DNA of 64,000 nt from assembly GCF_001424545.1 (NCBI RefSeq), contig NZ_LMQL01000001.1, positions 379,888 to 443,887 on the forward strand. Reading direction: 5' to 3'. The notes beneath the pieces were generated by a model. It was not told where the DNA came from and ran no database searches. It saw only the letters and a program-made list of their open reading frames with translations. This stretch comes from Ramlibacter sp. Leaf400 (GTDB taxonomy: Bacteria; Pseudomonadota; Gammaproteobacteria; Burkholderiales; Burkholderiaceae_C). This document shows positions 33,183-40,635 of the stretch, piece by piece. Both the position numbers and the translations under genes were made by a program. Positions within the stretch are counted from its first letter, which is position 1. Every line of letters begins with the position of its first letter.

Positions 33183-35306
33183 CTAGTTTTGCCGGACCCC
33201 GGGTCCCGCCGCCCCTTCCGCCCGCAACTGGCCGCACCGCTGCACCAGCGCGTTGTGCCACTGCACCAGCCGCTGCGCGACCTCGTCGTCGTGCCGGGGC
33301 GGGACCTGCGCCGTGAGCTGCTCCAGGCAGTTCTCCCGCTGCAGTTGCGGTCCCACGGCCAGCAGGTAGCGCTCCATCGCCAGCAGGCTGCTGTCGGGCA
33401 GGTGGGCGCGGTAGCGGTCCACTTCGCGGACGAGGCGCTCCCAGTCCTGGGCTGCGGGGTCGGCGGCCAGCGCGCCGTCGGCGGCGGCCAGGAACTGGCC
33501 GGCCTGGCGTGACAGCGCCTCGAGCTGCCGGTACTGGCCGGTCAGCAGCGCCTGCAGGCCCGCCGCGTCCGCCACGCCCAGCGCGCGCAGCAGTGGCGCG
33601 GGCTCGCCGCGCCACCAGCTGAAGTCGGCGGCACGACTGGAGAAGAGCGGCATGGCCCGCAGTTCCTCCCGGGCCCGCGCCAGCCGGGCACCGAGTTCGG
33701 CGCCCTGCTGCGTGCCCAGCCGGTTGGCGAGGTCGGGGGCGCCCAGGGTCAGGAGCACGCCGCGCACCTGCGCCAGTTTTTCCCGCTGTGCGCGAAACGC
33801 AGTGGCATCGAAAGGCGCGCGCGGGTCCTGCGGCAGGGCGGCGCGGATCGCATTGGCGGCCGCGTCGTGCGCCAGCAGGGCGAGGCGGGCGTCGATCAGG
33901 CGGGCCACGGACGGGCGGGCGAAGTCGGGCAGGGCCGGCAGCACGTCGCGGCGCAGCCGCCGGCGCGCGTCCATCACCGCCAGCGCTTCCTCGAAGGACG
34001 CGGGCGCAGGAGCGGGCGTGCCGTCGGCGCGCAGCTGCAAGGCGGGCTCCTGGAGCAGCAGCGCCAGGCCGTTGCGCAGGGCGGCGCGCTGCGGCGAGAG
34101 CTGGTAGCGGCCCTTCGCCTCGTCCCACACCAGCCCCGGCTCGCCCCGCTTGCCGAACAGGGCGTCGAACTGCCTGCGGAACTTGGCGAAGGCGACGTCC
34201 GACTGCGTGCGCACCTGCTGCACCACGTCCGGCCCGAGCAGGGCCATGCCGGCGGCGCGGTCCAGCAGGGCCTGCTGCGCGGGCACCAGCGGCAGCCGGC
34301 CTTCGCGCATCCAGCCGGTGTCGCCGCGGGCCAGCAGCGCGTCCTGCCGCTGCAGCAGCGCCAGCACGGCCGCCAGGCGCTGCACGCCGGGCACGAAGGG
34401 CTCCTGCCGGCGCGTGTCGAACAGGCCGGTGCTGCGCTCGAGCAGCGCCTGCTCCAGCGACAGCAGTTCGTTCTGGGCCAGCAGGCGCGCATCGAGCGCC
34501 GCCGCGCCCTGCAGCAGGGTGCAGCGAGAGGCCGCCTGCATCGCGTTGACCAGCAGCGAAGGCGGCGTGCCGCCCCCGCGGGCGATGGCGTTGAACAGCT
34601 GCACGCTGCGGGTCAGCGGCCCGGGCAGGTCGGCGTCGAGCGTGTAGCGCACCAGGCGCCGCAGGTGGACGATGCCCTCGGTGCCGGGGTCCTGGTGCAG
34701 CGCCTGCCAGGACTGCACGGCCGCCTCCAGTTCGCCCAGCGCCGTGACCCAGTCGCGCAGCGCGGCGAACTCGGGCAGGCTGTCCGCCGTGTTGCCGGAC
34801 GCGTTGGACGAGCGCGAGGGGCCCGGCGCGGCGCACTCGATGGGCTCGCGCAGGGCCGAGCCGCCGGGCGTGAGCGGGGCGCCAGTGAGGCGCGAAGCGC
34901 GCACCAGCAGTTCGCGCCGCAAGGTGTCCAGCACGATGTCGGCGAACTCGCGTTCCATCCGCTCGGCCAGGCGCTCTTCCAGGTCGTCGAAATAGTTCCA
35001 GGAGCCCGGGATGGACAGCGTCCACCAGGTGTCGCGGCGCACCTTCTCCAGCGCGGCAAGCAGGCCCAGCGCCTTGCGCCGGTACCACTGGGGATCGATC
35101 TGGTCGCGTTGCGACACGCGGGCGCGGAACTCCTTGTCGGCCTCCAGCTGCAGCAGCGTGCGGGTGAGCTGCGCCTGCCAGAGCTCGAGCTGCACGGCGG
35201 CGCCGACCAGGCCGACGAACCAGACCGCCAGCAGCGCGATGGCGACCTGGCGCACGTCGATGCGAACCCCGCGCAGCCGCGCGAGCAGCGATCGCCAGCG
35301 GCTCAT
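33183..35306 (-). CDS. Large membrane-anchored protein of unknown function, weak TssM/IcmF C-terminal resemblance
   Basis: A 707-residue protein. One transmembrane helix lies near residues 18-40 (VRQVAIALLAVWFVGLVGAAV), leaving about 665 residues outside, rich in Leu, Ala, Arg and Gln and almost entirely alpha-helical. No enzymatic motif was found. A segment near the C-terminus (RYRAHLPDSSLLAMERYLL followed by an Asn-Cys pair) recalls a stretch of TssM/IcmF proteins. That resemblance is from memory and weak, and the TssM NTPase region is absent. The ATG overlaps the stop of a 60-residue membrane protein gene (ATGA). It would face the periplasm. Confidence 0.6.
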   Translation of the reverse strand: MSRWRSLLARLRGVRIDVRQVAIALLAVWFVGLVGAAVQLELWQAQLTRTLLQLEADKEFRARVSQRDQIDPQWYRRKALGLLAALEKVRRDTWWTLSIPGSWNYFDDLEERLAERMEREFADIVLDTLRRELLVRASRLTGAPLTPGGSALREPIECAAPGPSRSSNASGNTADSLPEFAALRDWVTALGELEAAVQSWQALHQDPGTEGIVHLRRLVRYTLDADLPGPLTRSVQLFNAIARGGGTPPSLLVNAMQAASRCTLLQGAAALDARLLAQNELLSLEQALLERSTGLFDTRRQEPFVPGVQRLAAVLALLQRQDALLARGDTGWMREGRLPLVPAQQALLDRAAGMALLGPDVVQQVRTQSDVAFAKFRRQFDALFGKRGEPGLVWDEAKGRYQLSPQRAALRNGLALLLQEPALQLRADGTPAPAPASFEEALAVMDARRRLRRDVLPALPDFARPSVARLIDARLALLAHDAAANAIRAALPQDPRAPFDATAFRAQREKLAQVRGVLLTLGAPDLANRLGTQQGAELGARLARAREELRAMPLFSSRAADFSWWRGEPAPLLRALGVADAAGLQALLTGQYRQLEALSRQAGQFLAAADGALAADPAAQDWERLVREVDRYRAHLPDSSLLAMERYLLAVGPQLQRENCLEQLTAQVPPRHDDEVAQRLVQWHNALVQRCGQLRAEGAAGPGVRQN

Positions 35307-35485
35307 CCCTGGCCCCCCGTGGCGGCCGGCTTGTCCAGCAGCTGGCGCACCGGCCAGGTCTCCCACCACCACAGCGCCTGCGAGAGGCCCAGGAGCACCC
35401 CCGTGGCGATCACCACGCCGGCCCAGCGCACGACGAACCGGCGAAAGCGGCCGGAGGGCCGATCGTTCGGGGGTGGTGGCTGCAC
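35303..35485 (-). CDS. 60-residue single-pass membrane protein, function unknown
   Basis: A short gene starting GTG with a strong GGAGGG site eight bases upstream. The peptide has a Pro-rich N-terminus (MQPPPPNDRPS), a basic stretch RFRRFVVR, one transmembrane helix (WAGVVIATGVLLGLSQALWWW) and a short outer tail. Positive-inside rules put the N-terminus in the cytoplasm. The stop codon overlaps the ATG of the 707-residue protein, a strong sign that the two are translated together and may form a complex. No family was recognised. Confidence 0.6.
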   Translation of the reverse strand: MQPPPPNDRPSGRFRRFVVRWAGVVIATGVLLGLSQALWWWETWPVRQLLDKPAATGGQG

Positions 35486-35601
35486 TGTGGTTCCCTCCGG
35501 CCCGCGCGGGACCTGGTTCCAAGCGTACGCACGGCTGGGCTTGGCCCTGTCGGCCCGGGCGCCGTCGCCGCGTCGGAAGCCACCGGCGCGGCCGCGCGGG
35601 C

Positions 35602-36648
35602 CTAGATGCCGGCCGGGCGGGCCATGGTGTTCATCCGGTCGACGGGCTTGAGCGTGAGGGTGCGGATGTCCGCGCCCTGCAGCACCGTCAGGCTCACCTC
35701 CGCATCCGGCGCCGTGCGGTCCCAGAGCTTCTTGTAGAACTCCTCCAGCGTCGCCACGCGTGCGCCGTCGACCGCGAGCACGACGTCGCCCGGCCGCATG
35801 CCGCCGGCCTCGGCGGGGCTGTCGCGGTTGACGCGCACCACCTGCACGCGGCCGCCCTGTTCGCTGGACGTGAGCCCGATCCAGGGACGGCGGCTCTGGC
35901 GGCTGATGCCGCTCTGCTGCAACTCCGCCAGGATGGGCTTGAGCAGGTCGATCGGCACGAACATGTTGCCGGGCAGCGGCCGGCCCTGGCCGGTGGCGTC
36001 GGCCACCAGCAGGCTGCCCACGCCGAGCAGTTCGCCGCGCTGGTTGAACACGGCGGCGCCGCTGTGGTTGTCGATCGGCGGGCTGGTGAACAGCGCCGTC
36101 TCGATGTGGTACTCCCAGTAGCCCGAGAAGGGGCGCTTGTCGATCACCTGGACCAGGTCGACGTCGCCGTCCTCGCCGCCGGTGGCGGCCATCACCGCGT
36201 CGCCCGCCTTCAGGTCGGCCACCGAGCCCAGCGGCACCGGCGCGATGCCGCGCAGGGGCAGCAGCGGGCGGACCAGGCCGAAGCCGGTGGCCAGGTCGTA
36301 CGCCACGGCGCGGGCGGGCACGCTGCGCTTGTCCTGCGTGACGAGCTGGATGTTCTCCGCCTCCAGCATCAGGTAGCCGATGGTGAGCACCAGCCCGTCG
36401 GGGCCGATCACCACGCCGGAGCCGCTGCGCTGGCGGCCCAGCGTCTCGGCGGAGCGCGCTCCTGCGGTCGCGCTCACCTCGACGCCGACGACCGCGGCAT
36501 GGGCGCGCGTGAGCGCTTCCACGGCGGCCTGCTGCTGGGGGCCGGGCGTGGCCGGCAACGCGACGGGCACCGCGCCGACGGCAAGGGCTGCGGCGACGCA
36601 GCAGCGGCACGCGGTTCGGGCCAGCGTCACCAGGCGGTCGGAGGACAT
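35602..36648 (-). CDS. HtrA/DegP-like (S1C) protein with PDZ domain and degenerate catalytic triad
   Basis: A 348-residue exported protein. A leader with a basic start and a hydrophobic Ala/Val stretch (residues 14-32) is followed by a trypsin-like domain and one PDZ domain (about 255-340, with SPAEAGGMRPGDVVLAVDG). Aligning to DegP by eye, the serine is kept (Ser196 in NHSGAAVFN). The histidine position reads Tyr92 (TIGYLM instead of TNxHVV) and the aspartate position Gly122 (DLATGFGL instead of DxxxDxAL). It is therefore probably proteolytically inactive and may act as a chaperone or sensor. AAGGAG precedes the ATG. Divergent from the H-NS-family gene. Confidence 0.8.
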   Translation of the reverse strand: MSSDRLVTLARTACRCCVAAALAVGAVPVALPATPGPQQQAAVEALTRAHAAVVGVEVSATAGARSAETLGRQRSGSGVVIGPDGLVLTIGYLMLEAENIQLVTQDKRSVPARAVAYDLATGFGLVRPLLPLRGIAPVPLGSVADLKAGDAVMAATGGEDGDVDLVQVIDKRPFSGYWEYHIETALFTSPPIDNHSGAAVFNQRGELLGVGSLLVADATGQGRPLPGNMFVPIDLLKPILAELQQSGISRQSRRPWIGLTSSEQGGRVQVVRVNRDSPAEAGGMRPGDVVLAVDGARVATLEEFYKKLWDRTAPDAEVSLTVLQGADIRTLTLKPVDRMNTMARPAGI

Positions 36649-36775
36649 GGCGGCTCCTTGCGAGGGCGGGTCCGCAAGGATGCGCCTTCGCCGGTGACCC
36701 TGCAACCGCATCGGAAAGCACCCCATCCGCCGCCTAGAATCCGCCCCGCACAACCGTGAACAGGAGCGTTCGCCC

Positions 36776-37102
36776 ATGCCCACTTACCTGGAACTCAAGG
36801 AGCAGGCCGAGAAGCTGCTCGCGCAGGCGGAGCAGATGCGCCGGCAGGAGACCGAGGACGTCATCGCCGACATCAAGGCCAGGATCCAGGCCTATGGCCT
36901 GACCGCCCAGGACCTGGGCCTGTCGACCGCTTCGGGGGGTCGCCCGCGCGCGCCGCGCCGGTCGGCCGCGGCCAAGTCGGCCGCCGCGAAGTACCGCGGC
37001 CCGAATGGCGAGACCTGGTCCGGCGGCCGCGGCCGCAAGCCGCAGTGGGTGGTGGACGCGCTGGCCAAGGGCAGGAAGCTCGAGGACTTCGAGGTGCGCT
37101 GA
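36776..37102 (+). CDS. H-NS family nucleoid-associated protein (Bv3F type)
   Basis: A 108-residue DNA-binding protein. Residues 1-45 are a charged coiled-coil oligomerisation helix (LKEQAEKLLAQAEQMRRQE). A flexible linker rich in Ala, Arg and Lys follows, then the H-NS C-terminal DNA-binding motif YRGPNGETWSGGRGRKPQWV. The short form with this motif is the betaproteobacterial Bv3F/BpH3 group. It would bind AT-rich DNA and silence it. It is preceded by CAGGAG. Its neighbour downstream is the AT-richer island up to the tRNA-Leu, a plausible target, though such proteins act genome-wide and usually exist in several paralogues. Confidence 0.88.
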   Translation: MPTYLELKEQAEKLLAQAEQMRRQETEDVIADIKARIQAYGLTAQDLGLSTASGGRPRAPRRSAAAKSAAAKYRGPNGETWSGGRGRKPQWVVDALAKGRKLEDFEVR

Positions 37103-37265
37103 AGAGCTGGCGGGCCAGGGCGAACGGACGGCGCCTTCGCCTACACGGCGGTCGGAAACTGCCGAGCCACAGCTCGAGGCTCAGCCTTACTGCGCTGGCT
37201 CGGCTGTTCGACCACTATTCAGTCGGGATCGGTCCTTGGTTACGGTCCCAGCCATGGAGGTTCTT
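37103..37265. other. Intergenic stretch with a long inverted repeat
   Basis: No gene is supported here. Two arms, GCCGAGCC (37161-37168) and GGCTCGGC (37197-37204), form an 8-bp inverted repeat with a 28-base loop. They might be a structured 3' leader for the H-NS transcript. The composition is already less GC-rich than the genes on the left. Confidence 0.35.
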
Positions 37266-37294
37266 CGCCCGGCCGCGCGCCGGGCGTCTTTTTT
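37266..37294 (+). terminator. Intrinsic terminator downstream of H-NS-family gene
   Basis: The stem CGCCCGG / CCGGGCG (7 bp) with a 7-base GC-rich loop is followed by TCTTTTTT and then a G-run. It is oriented to stop plus-strand transcription coming from the H-NS-family gene, although it lies 164 bases beyond that stop codon. Confidence 0.6.
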
Positions 37295-37303
37295 GGGGGG
37301 GCC

Positions 37304-37582
37304 TCAATCGCTGGACACCTCCACGGGGCGCTCGACCTCCTTCGGCGGCGTGCCCTGGGGCGGAATCTTGCGAAGCCACGCCTGGGCGAAGTCCGCTTCG
37401 CTGCCGAGGGCGCCGTACTCGGTCACCAGGCCTTCGCCGTGGCAGCGCCAGATGCGGCCGTGGACGCTGTGGTCGCCACGAAGGAGCCCGACGGTGACCT
37501 GCTTGCCGATGTTCGGGCCGGTGCTGCCCAGTGCGCCGGCGATGACCTCGCAGAGGTCGCCTGATTTGATCGGTTCGTTCAT
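37304..37582 (-). CDS. Small hypothetical protein of accessory/prophage type
   Basis: A 92-residue protein starting MNEPIKSGDLCEVIAGALG with a compact, beta-rich first half (GPNIGKQVTVGLLRGD, VHGRIWRCHGEGLVTEYG) and a tail ADFAQAWLRKIPPQ. I recall similar short proteins from prophages and genomic islands of Burkholderiales, always uncharacterised; that is memory rather than a search. It has no signal peptide. It stands alone between the H-NS-family terminator and the acyltransferase region, on the left flank of the island-like stretch that ends at tRNA-Leu. Confidence 0.55.
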   Translation of the reverse strand: MNEPIKSGDLCEVIAGALGSTGPNIGKQVTVGLLRGDHSVHGRIWRCHGEGLVTEYGALGSEADFAQAWLRKIPPQGTPPKEVERPVEVSSD

Positions 37583-37776
37583 ACCCGAGTGTCCTCCTCC
37601 GGGATCACGATGGCTAGCCTTGGCGGCTGCTGCAGGACGTCGTTGGGGCGCACGCAGCCGCGCAGCGCGTCTGCTCGGTCTCGGCGCTCGCCTCGAAGTA
37701 GTGGACCGAGACGCGCCTGCCTGGCTCTCGCAAGGGCGGCGGACGCCGCAATCGCGACATCTCCTTCTTGTACTGA
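37583..37776. other. Gene-poor island stretch
   Basis: About 190 bases without a supportable gene. Short open frames of up to 80 codons cross it in several frames, but none has a plausible start site or protein-like composition. It is likely decayed coding sequence. Confidence 0.4.
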
Positions 37777-37853
37777 TCTCCTCTGGCCGGGCGCATCTTC
37801 GAGTTTCTGCACCCCGATCACCTCACCCGCTGGTTTCGGCTGGCGTGGCTTTT
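37777..37853. repeat. Direct repeat copy A flanking the acyltransferase gene
   Basis: The stretch starts TCTCCTCTGGCCGGGC and ends with a hairpin-like segment CCCGCTGGTTTCGGCTGGCG then TGGCTTTT. A second, similar stretch lies at 39961-40034 in the same orientation. The first 16 bases are identical, and the hairpin with its TTCG loop is conserved with several substitutions that weaken the stem in this copy. The two copies bracket the 625-codon acyltransferase gene, whose stop codon lies directly against copy A. Confidence 0.65.
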
Positions 37854-39731
37854 CTACTGGAACACCTCTGGATGCTTGGCCTTCAGCCTCTCCCCCAACT
37901 CGGCCGCTCCCACCGCGGTGAAATGACCAGCATCGAAGTAAAGGAACCGAGAGTCGCGGCTGGACACGATCTCGCAGTGACTAGCATCCTCCCCGCACTG
38001 AGTGCCCAGGACGTCGACGAAGAAGACGTTGGTGCGCCTCATCTCTTCGCTATCTAGCATCTGCTTCAGCGCTTCATTGACCGCGGTGCGGTCCTTTCGA
38101 TGTGTGAACTCCTGGCTGAACTGGTTGAGGGTGGCCTTTCGCATGTGGGCGCGCGCTAATTCACCGGGATCCTTGCTGTACGTCATCTTCGGTCCGAAGA
38201 CGTAGATGTCCGCCTTCGTGACGCTGCGGATTTCGAGCAACCGCTGGTGCAAGTCGGCCGCGTCCATCCTGGGCCAGTTGTCGTGCAGGAAAACGGCATC
38301 CGCCTTCCTCCACACCGCGTCCGAGAGGTTCGCCGCTTTCATCTTCGAGCAGTACTCGCGATCTGCGGGCACCACGGGCGAGCCGAAGTTCAGGCACTTG
38401 TAGCCGGTCTGCAGAAACGCGAAGTGCGCCGTCGCGCCGTTCTGCCGCAGCGCGTACACGAGGTCCACCGCATGGGAGTTGCCCATCACAACGACGGTCT
38501 TGGGTCCAGAACCAACGAAGCTGGCCGGCCCTTTGGGTACTCCGGATGCTGCCCAGTAGCGGGAGCGCTCGGCCGCGATCTCGTCGCTGGTCATGAAGAA
38601 GTCGTGCGGAAAGCGCGCCGGGAAGCCTTTGTGTCCCCACGTATTGGCCGCGACGAACGAAAGCACCAGCGCGAGCGCAGGGCCTGCGAAGCGGATCGAT
38701 GGAAATCCCGCGCGCGCGCTTGCGGGCCGCCGGAACGGCTCCTCGACGAACCGCCACATCAGCGCGCCGAGAACCAGCGACAAGGCGAGCAGAGCGCCCT
38801 TTTCCGCTTGGTTCAATGGAGTGAACTTCCAGTACTTGTAGAAGACGATCAGCGGCCAGTGAACTAGATAGACCGAGTACGAGACTCGACCTATCCCCAC
38901 GGACACTGGATTTCGAAGCAGCACGCCGGCGAGATGGGCTTCCCCCGCGTAGATCAGCAGCGCCGTGCCAAGGCAAGGCAGGACGGCGAACTTGGGGAAC
39001 GGCGTCTGGGGCGTGTAGGTGTAGGCGGACCAGGCGATCAGAGCCAGCCCAAGAGCGGTGAGTGCCTCGAGTGGGAGGCTGGGCTTTAGCCTGATCCTCA
39101 CCAACCACACGCACGCAGCCCCGATGGCGAACTCGAATACCCTGGACGGGAGCAGGTAGAACGTGGCCGCGGGCGACTTGAAAGACACGACCGCAGCCAC
39201 AGCCAACGAACCCAGCCCTAGCAGGGCGAGGGCGAGTGGGACGGCGTACTTCCTGCGGAGCATGGCCAGCCCCACAAGCAGCGCCGGCCAGAGCAAGTAG
39301 AACTGCTCCTCGACCGACAGCGACCACGTATGCAGGAGAGGCATCGTCTCGGATGCCGCCTCGAAATACCCTGTACCGCTCCAGAAGAAGAAGTTCGATG
39401 CCGAGATGACTGTGTAGAGCAGGGACGCGCCGTAGTTCTCCAGATCGACAGGAGAGAACAGCCACAAGGCCGCGGCATATGTCGCAAGGAGCGTGACAAA
39501 CAACGCCGGGAAAAGGCGGCGCGCGCGGCGCGTGTAGAAGTCGACGAATGAGAATGACCCGGACGCTACGGCCTCAACGATGTTCCTGGTGATCAGGAAA
39601 CCGGAGATGACGAAGAAGACGTCCACCCCGACATATCCGCCAGGCAGGACGGTGTGGTCAACGTGGAAAAGCAGGATGGCAAGGACAGCGACGGCTCGCA
39701 GCCCGTCGATGTCTGCCCGATAGTTGTTCAT
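37854..39731 (-). CDS. Acyltransferase-3 / SGNH two-domain O-acetyltransferase (OafA type)
   Basis: A 625-residue membrane protein. The N-terminal acyltransferase-3 domain (about residues 1-350, ten helices) starts NNYRADIDGLRAVAVLAILLFH with the R-x10-H arrangement, then VGVDVFFVISGFLIT, FYTRRARRLFPALF and HTWSLSVEEQFYLLWP. The C-terminal periplasmic SGNH hydrolase-like domain has VVVMGNSHAVDL (Ser block) and FDAGHFTAVGA (Asp/His block). Such proteins O-acetylate lipopolysaccharide, peptidoglycan or secreted glycans. Base composition is clearly less GC-rich than its surroundings, pointing to horizontal acquisition. It could decorate the glycan made by the 16-33 kb locus, which is inference. 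Confidence 0.9.
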   Translation of the reverse strand: MNNYRADIDGLRAVAVLAILLFHVDHTVLPGGYVGVDVFFVISGFLITRNIVEAVASGSFSFVDFYTRRARRLFPALFVTLLATYAAALWLFSPVDLENYGASLLYTVISASNFFFWSGTGYFEAASETMPLLHTWSLSVEEQFYLLWPALLVGLAMLRRKYAVPLALALLGLGSLAVAAVVSFKSPAATFYLLPSRVFEFAIGAACVWLVRIRLKPSLPLEALTALGLALIAWSAYTYTPQTPFPKFAVLPCLGTALLIYAGEAHLAGVLLRNPVSVGIGRVSYSVYLVHWPLIVFYKYWKFTPLNQAEKGALLALSLVLGALMWRFVEEPFRRPASARAGFPSIRFAGPALALVLSFVAANTWGHKGFPARFPHDFFMTSDEIAAERSRYWAASGVPKGPASFVGSGPKTVVVMGNSHAVDLVYALRQNGATAHFAFLQTGYKCLNFGSPVVPADREYCSKMKAANLSDAVWRKADAVFLHDNWPRMDAADLHQRLLEIRSVTKADIYVFGPKMTYSKDPGELARAHMRKATLNQFSQEFTHRKDRTAVNEALKQMLDSEEMRRTNVFFVDVLGTQCGEDASHCEIVSSRDSRFLYFDAGHFTAVGAAELGERLKAKHPEVFQ

Positions 39732-39960
39732 TCAGGAGCGCTCCCCGGACGAATGTAGCGGCGAGTTAGGATGCCACGACCATGGGCAACCCATTTATTC
39801 CCTTCGACCCCAACGACAGCTCTGCCAACGCTGGGATGATGCCGCGGAGTTGATCCGCAAGCCGAACACGGTCGGCGGGGTGGTGCTTCGTGGCCTGACC
39901 CGGAGGCGTGATTCCGAGCGAGCCCTCTTCCTACTTGGATCATGAGCGCTGAAGCCGAGT
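39732..39960. other. Upstream region of the acyltransferase and decayed sequence
   Basis: No convincing gene. A possible 23-codon frame on the plus strand (39782-39853, starting MGNPFIPFDPND) is too short to support. The region should contain the acyltransferase promoter, but no clear -35/-10 pair was identified. Confidence 0.35.
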
Positions 39961-40034
39961 CTCCTCTGGCCGGGCTGCTTGCAAGTTGCCCCCGGTCAGC
40001 TCGCCCCGCTGGCTTCGGCTGGCGGGGCTTTTTC
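39961..40034. repeat. Direct repeat copy B flanking the acyltransferase gene
   Basis: This is the better-preserved partner of 37777-37853, beginning with the same TCTCCTCTGGCCGGGC and ending in the TTCG-loop hairpin and T-run. It overlaps the 3' end of the truncated acyltransferase fragment on the minus strand. Confidence 0.65.
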
Positions 40035-40328
40035 TCGTTCGGCGACCAGAACGCCGCCTCGCTGCGCCTGCCTGTAGTTCCGCCGCAGGGACAGAAACGG
40101 CAGTTCGATCAGGTAGTAAGTGACGGCCGACACCGCGGTGGTCAGCGGCAGGCAGAGCATCGCAAAGAGCAGCCCGTCCTTGATCCCGGACGGCTTCCAC
40201 CCGAAGTGGACACACAGCTTGAAGGCCACCCCGATCACCAGGCCGTGCGCGAGGTAGAAGGAGAAGCTGATGGAGCCGAGCCAGGCGGCAGCCCGGCTCA
40301 GGACTGCCTTCCGCTCCGAAGCCTTCCA
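39996..40328 (-). pseudogene. 3' fragment of a second acyltransferase-3 gene
   Basis: About 110 codons on the minus strand encode the C-terminal end of an acyltransferase-3 membrane domain: AAAWLGSISFSFYLAHGLVIG, a conserved late helix of the family, then a further helix (LLFAMLCLPLTTAVSAVTYYLIELPFL) and a hydrophilic tail. Upstream of about 40328 the frame continues into unrelated Arg/Pro/Ala-rich nonsense, so the first two-thirds or more of the gene is missing. There is no start codon of its own. It is the remains of a paralogue or of an exchanged neighbour of the intact acyltransferase. Confidence 0.75.
40004..40034 (+). terminator. Strong intrinsic terminator with TTCG loop
   Basis: A near-perfect stem GCCCCGCTGGC / GCTGGCGGGGC (two internal G-T wobbles) with a TTCG tetraloop is followed by TTTTT. 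It is oriented for plus-strand transcripts, yet no intact plus-strand gene lies upstream, suggesting that its gene has been lost. Confidence 0.7.
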
Positions 40329-40344
40329 ACTCGGCCTGGCTCCT

Positions 40345-40538
40345 GCTGAGCCGGCCGCCAACGGCATCCCGGCGCGGGTGCCGGCGCGGTTCGTGGCCGC
40401 GGAGATCGACCAGCTGCCGCAGGCCCAGGCGGGCCAGCCGGCGGCGGCCGAGGTGCTGCTGCACGACGTGCCCGACCTGGGACGGTGCGGATCACCTGCC
40501 GCCTGGACAGCTACAAGCATGGGCGCTCGTGGCACTGA
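40345..40538 (+). pseudogene. Frameshifted remnant of an unrecognised gene next to tRNA-Leu
   Basis: The plus strand reads an intact protein-like segment (GIPARVPARFVAAEIDQLPQ, then AAAEVLLHDVPDLG). Its natural continuation, VRITCRLDSYKHGRSWH and a stop at 40536-40538, lies in another frame. A single lost base near 40488 would reunite them. There is no start codon and the 5' part is absent, so this is the decayed 3' end of a gene. I do not recognise the family. It abuts the truncated acyltransferase, marking a recombination joint near 40330-40345. Confidence 0.5.
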
Positions 40539-40635
40539 CGGGCCGTGCGGGCGACGCGGAGCCGCAATTGCCATTGCGGAAACTCACGCGGTAGGGGAGC
40601 GGAAAAACGCTCCCGAATTGATAGCTAGAGAGCCT

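Noticed and set aside
33183..35485. Reading the 707-residue protein as a true T6SS TssM
   Set aside because: The NTPase domain, the three-helix N-terminal anchor and all T6SS neighbours are missing. Only a short C-terminal segment is reminiscent.
34000..35600. Long plus-strand frames opposite the 707-residue protein
   Set aside because: They are rich in Arg, Ala, Gly and Gln without motifs. The minus strand has a clear transmembrane start, coupling to the 60-residue gene, and even residue composition.
37579..37821. Possible 80-codon minus-strand gene and a 60-codon neighbour
   Set aside because: No ribosome-binding site, no protein-like pattern, and overlap with the direct repeat; more likely decayed sequence.
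37777..40034. The TTCG-loop hairpins as integron attC sites
   Set aside because: They lack the R and L box pattern (GTTRRRY / RYYYAAC) and no integron integrase is in the window. They read better as terminators.
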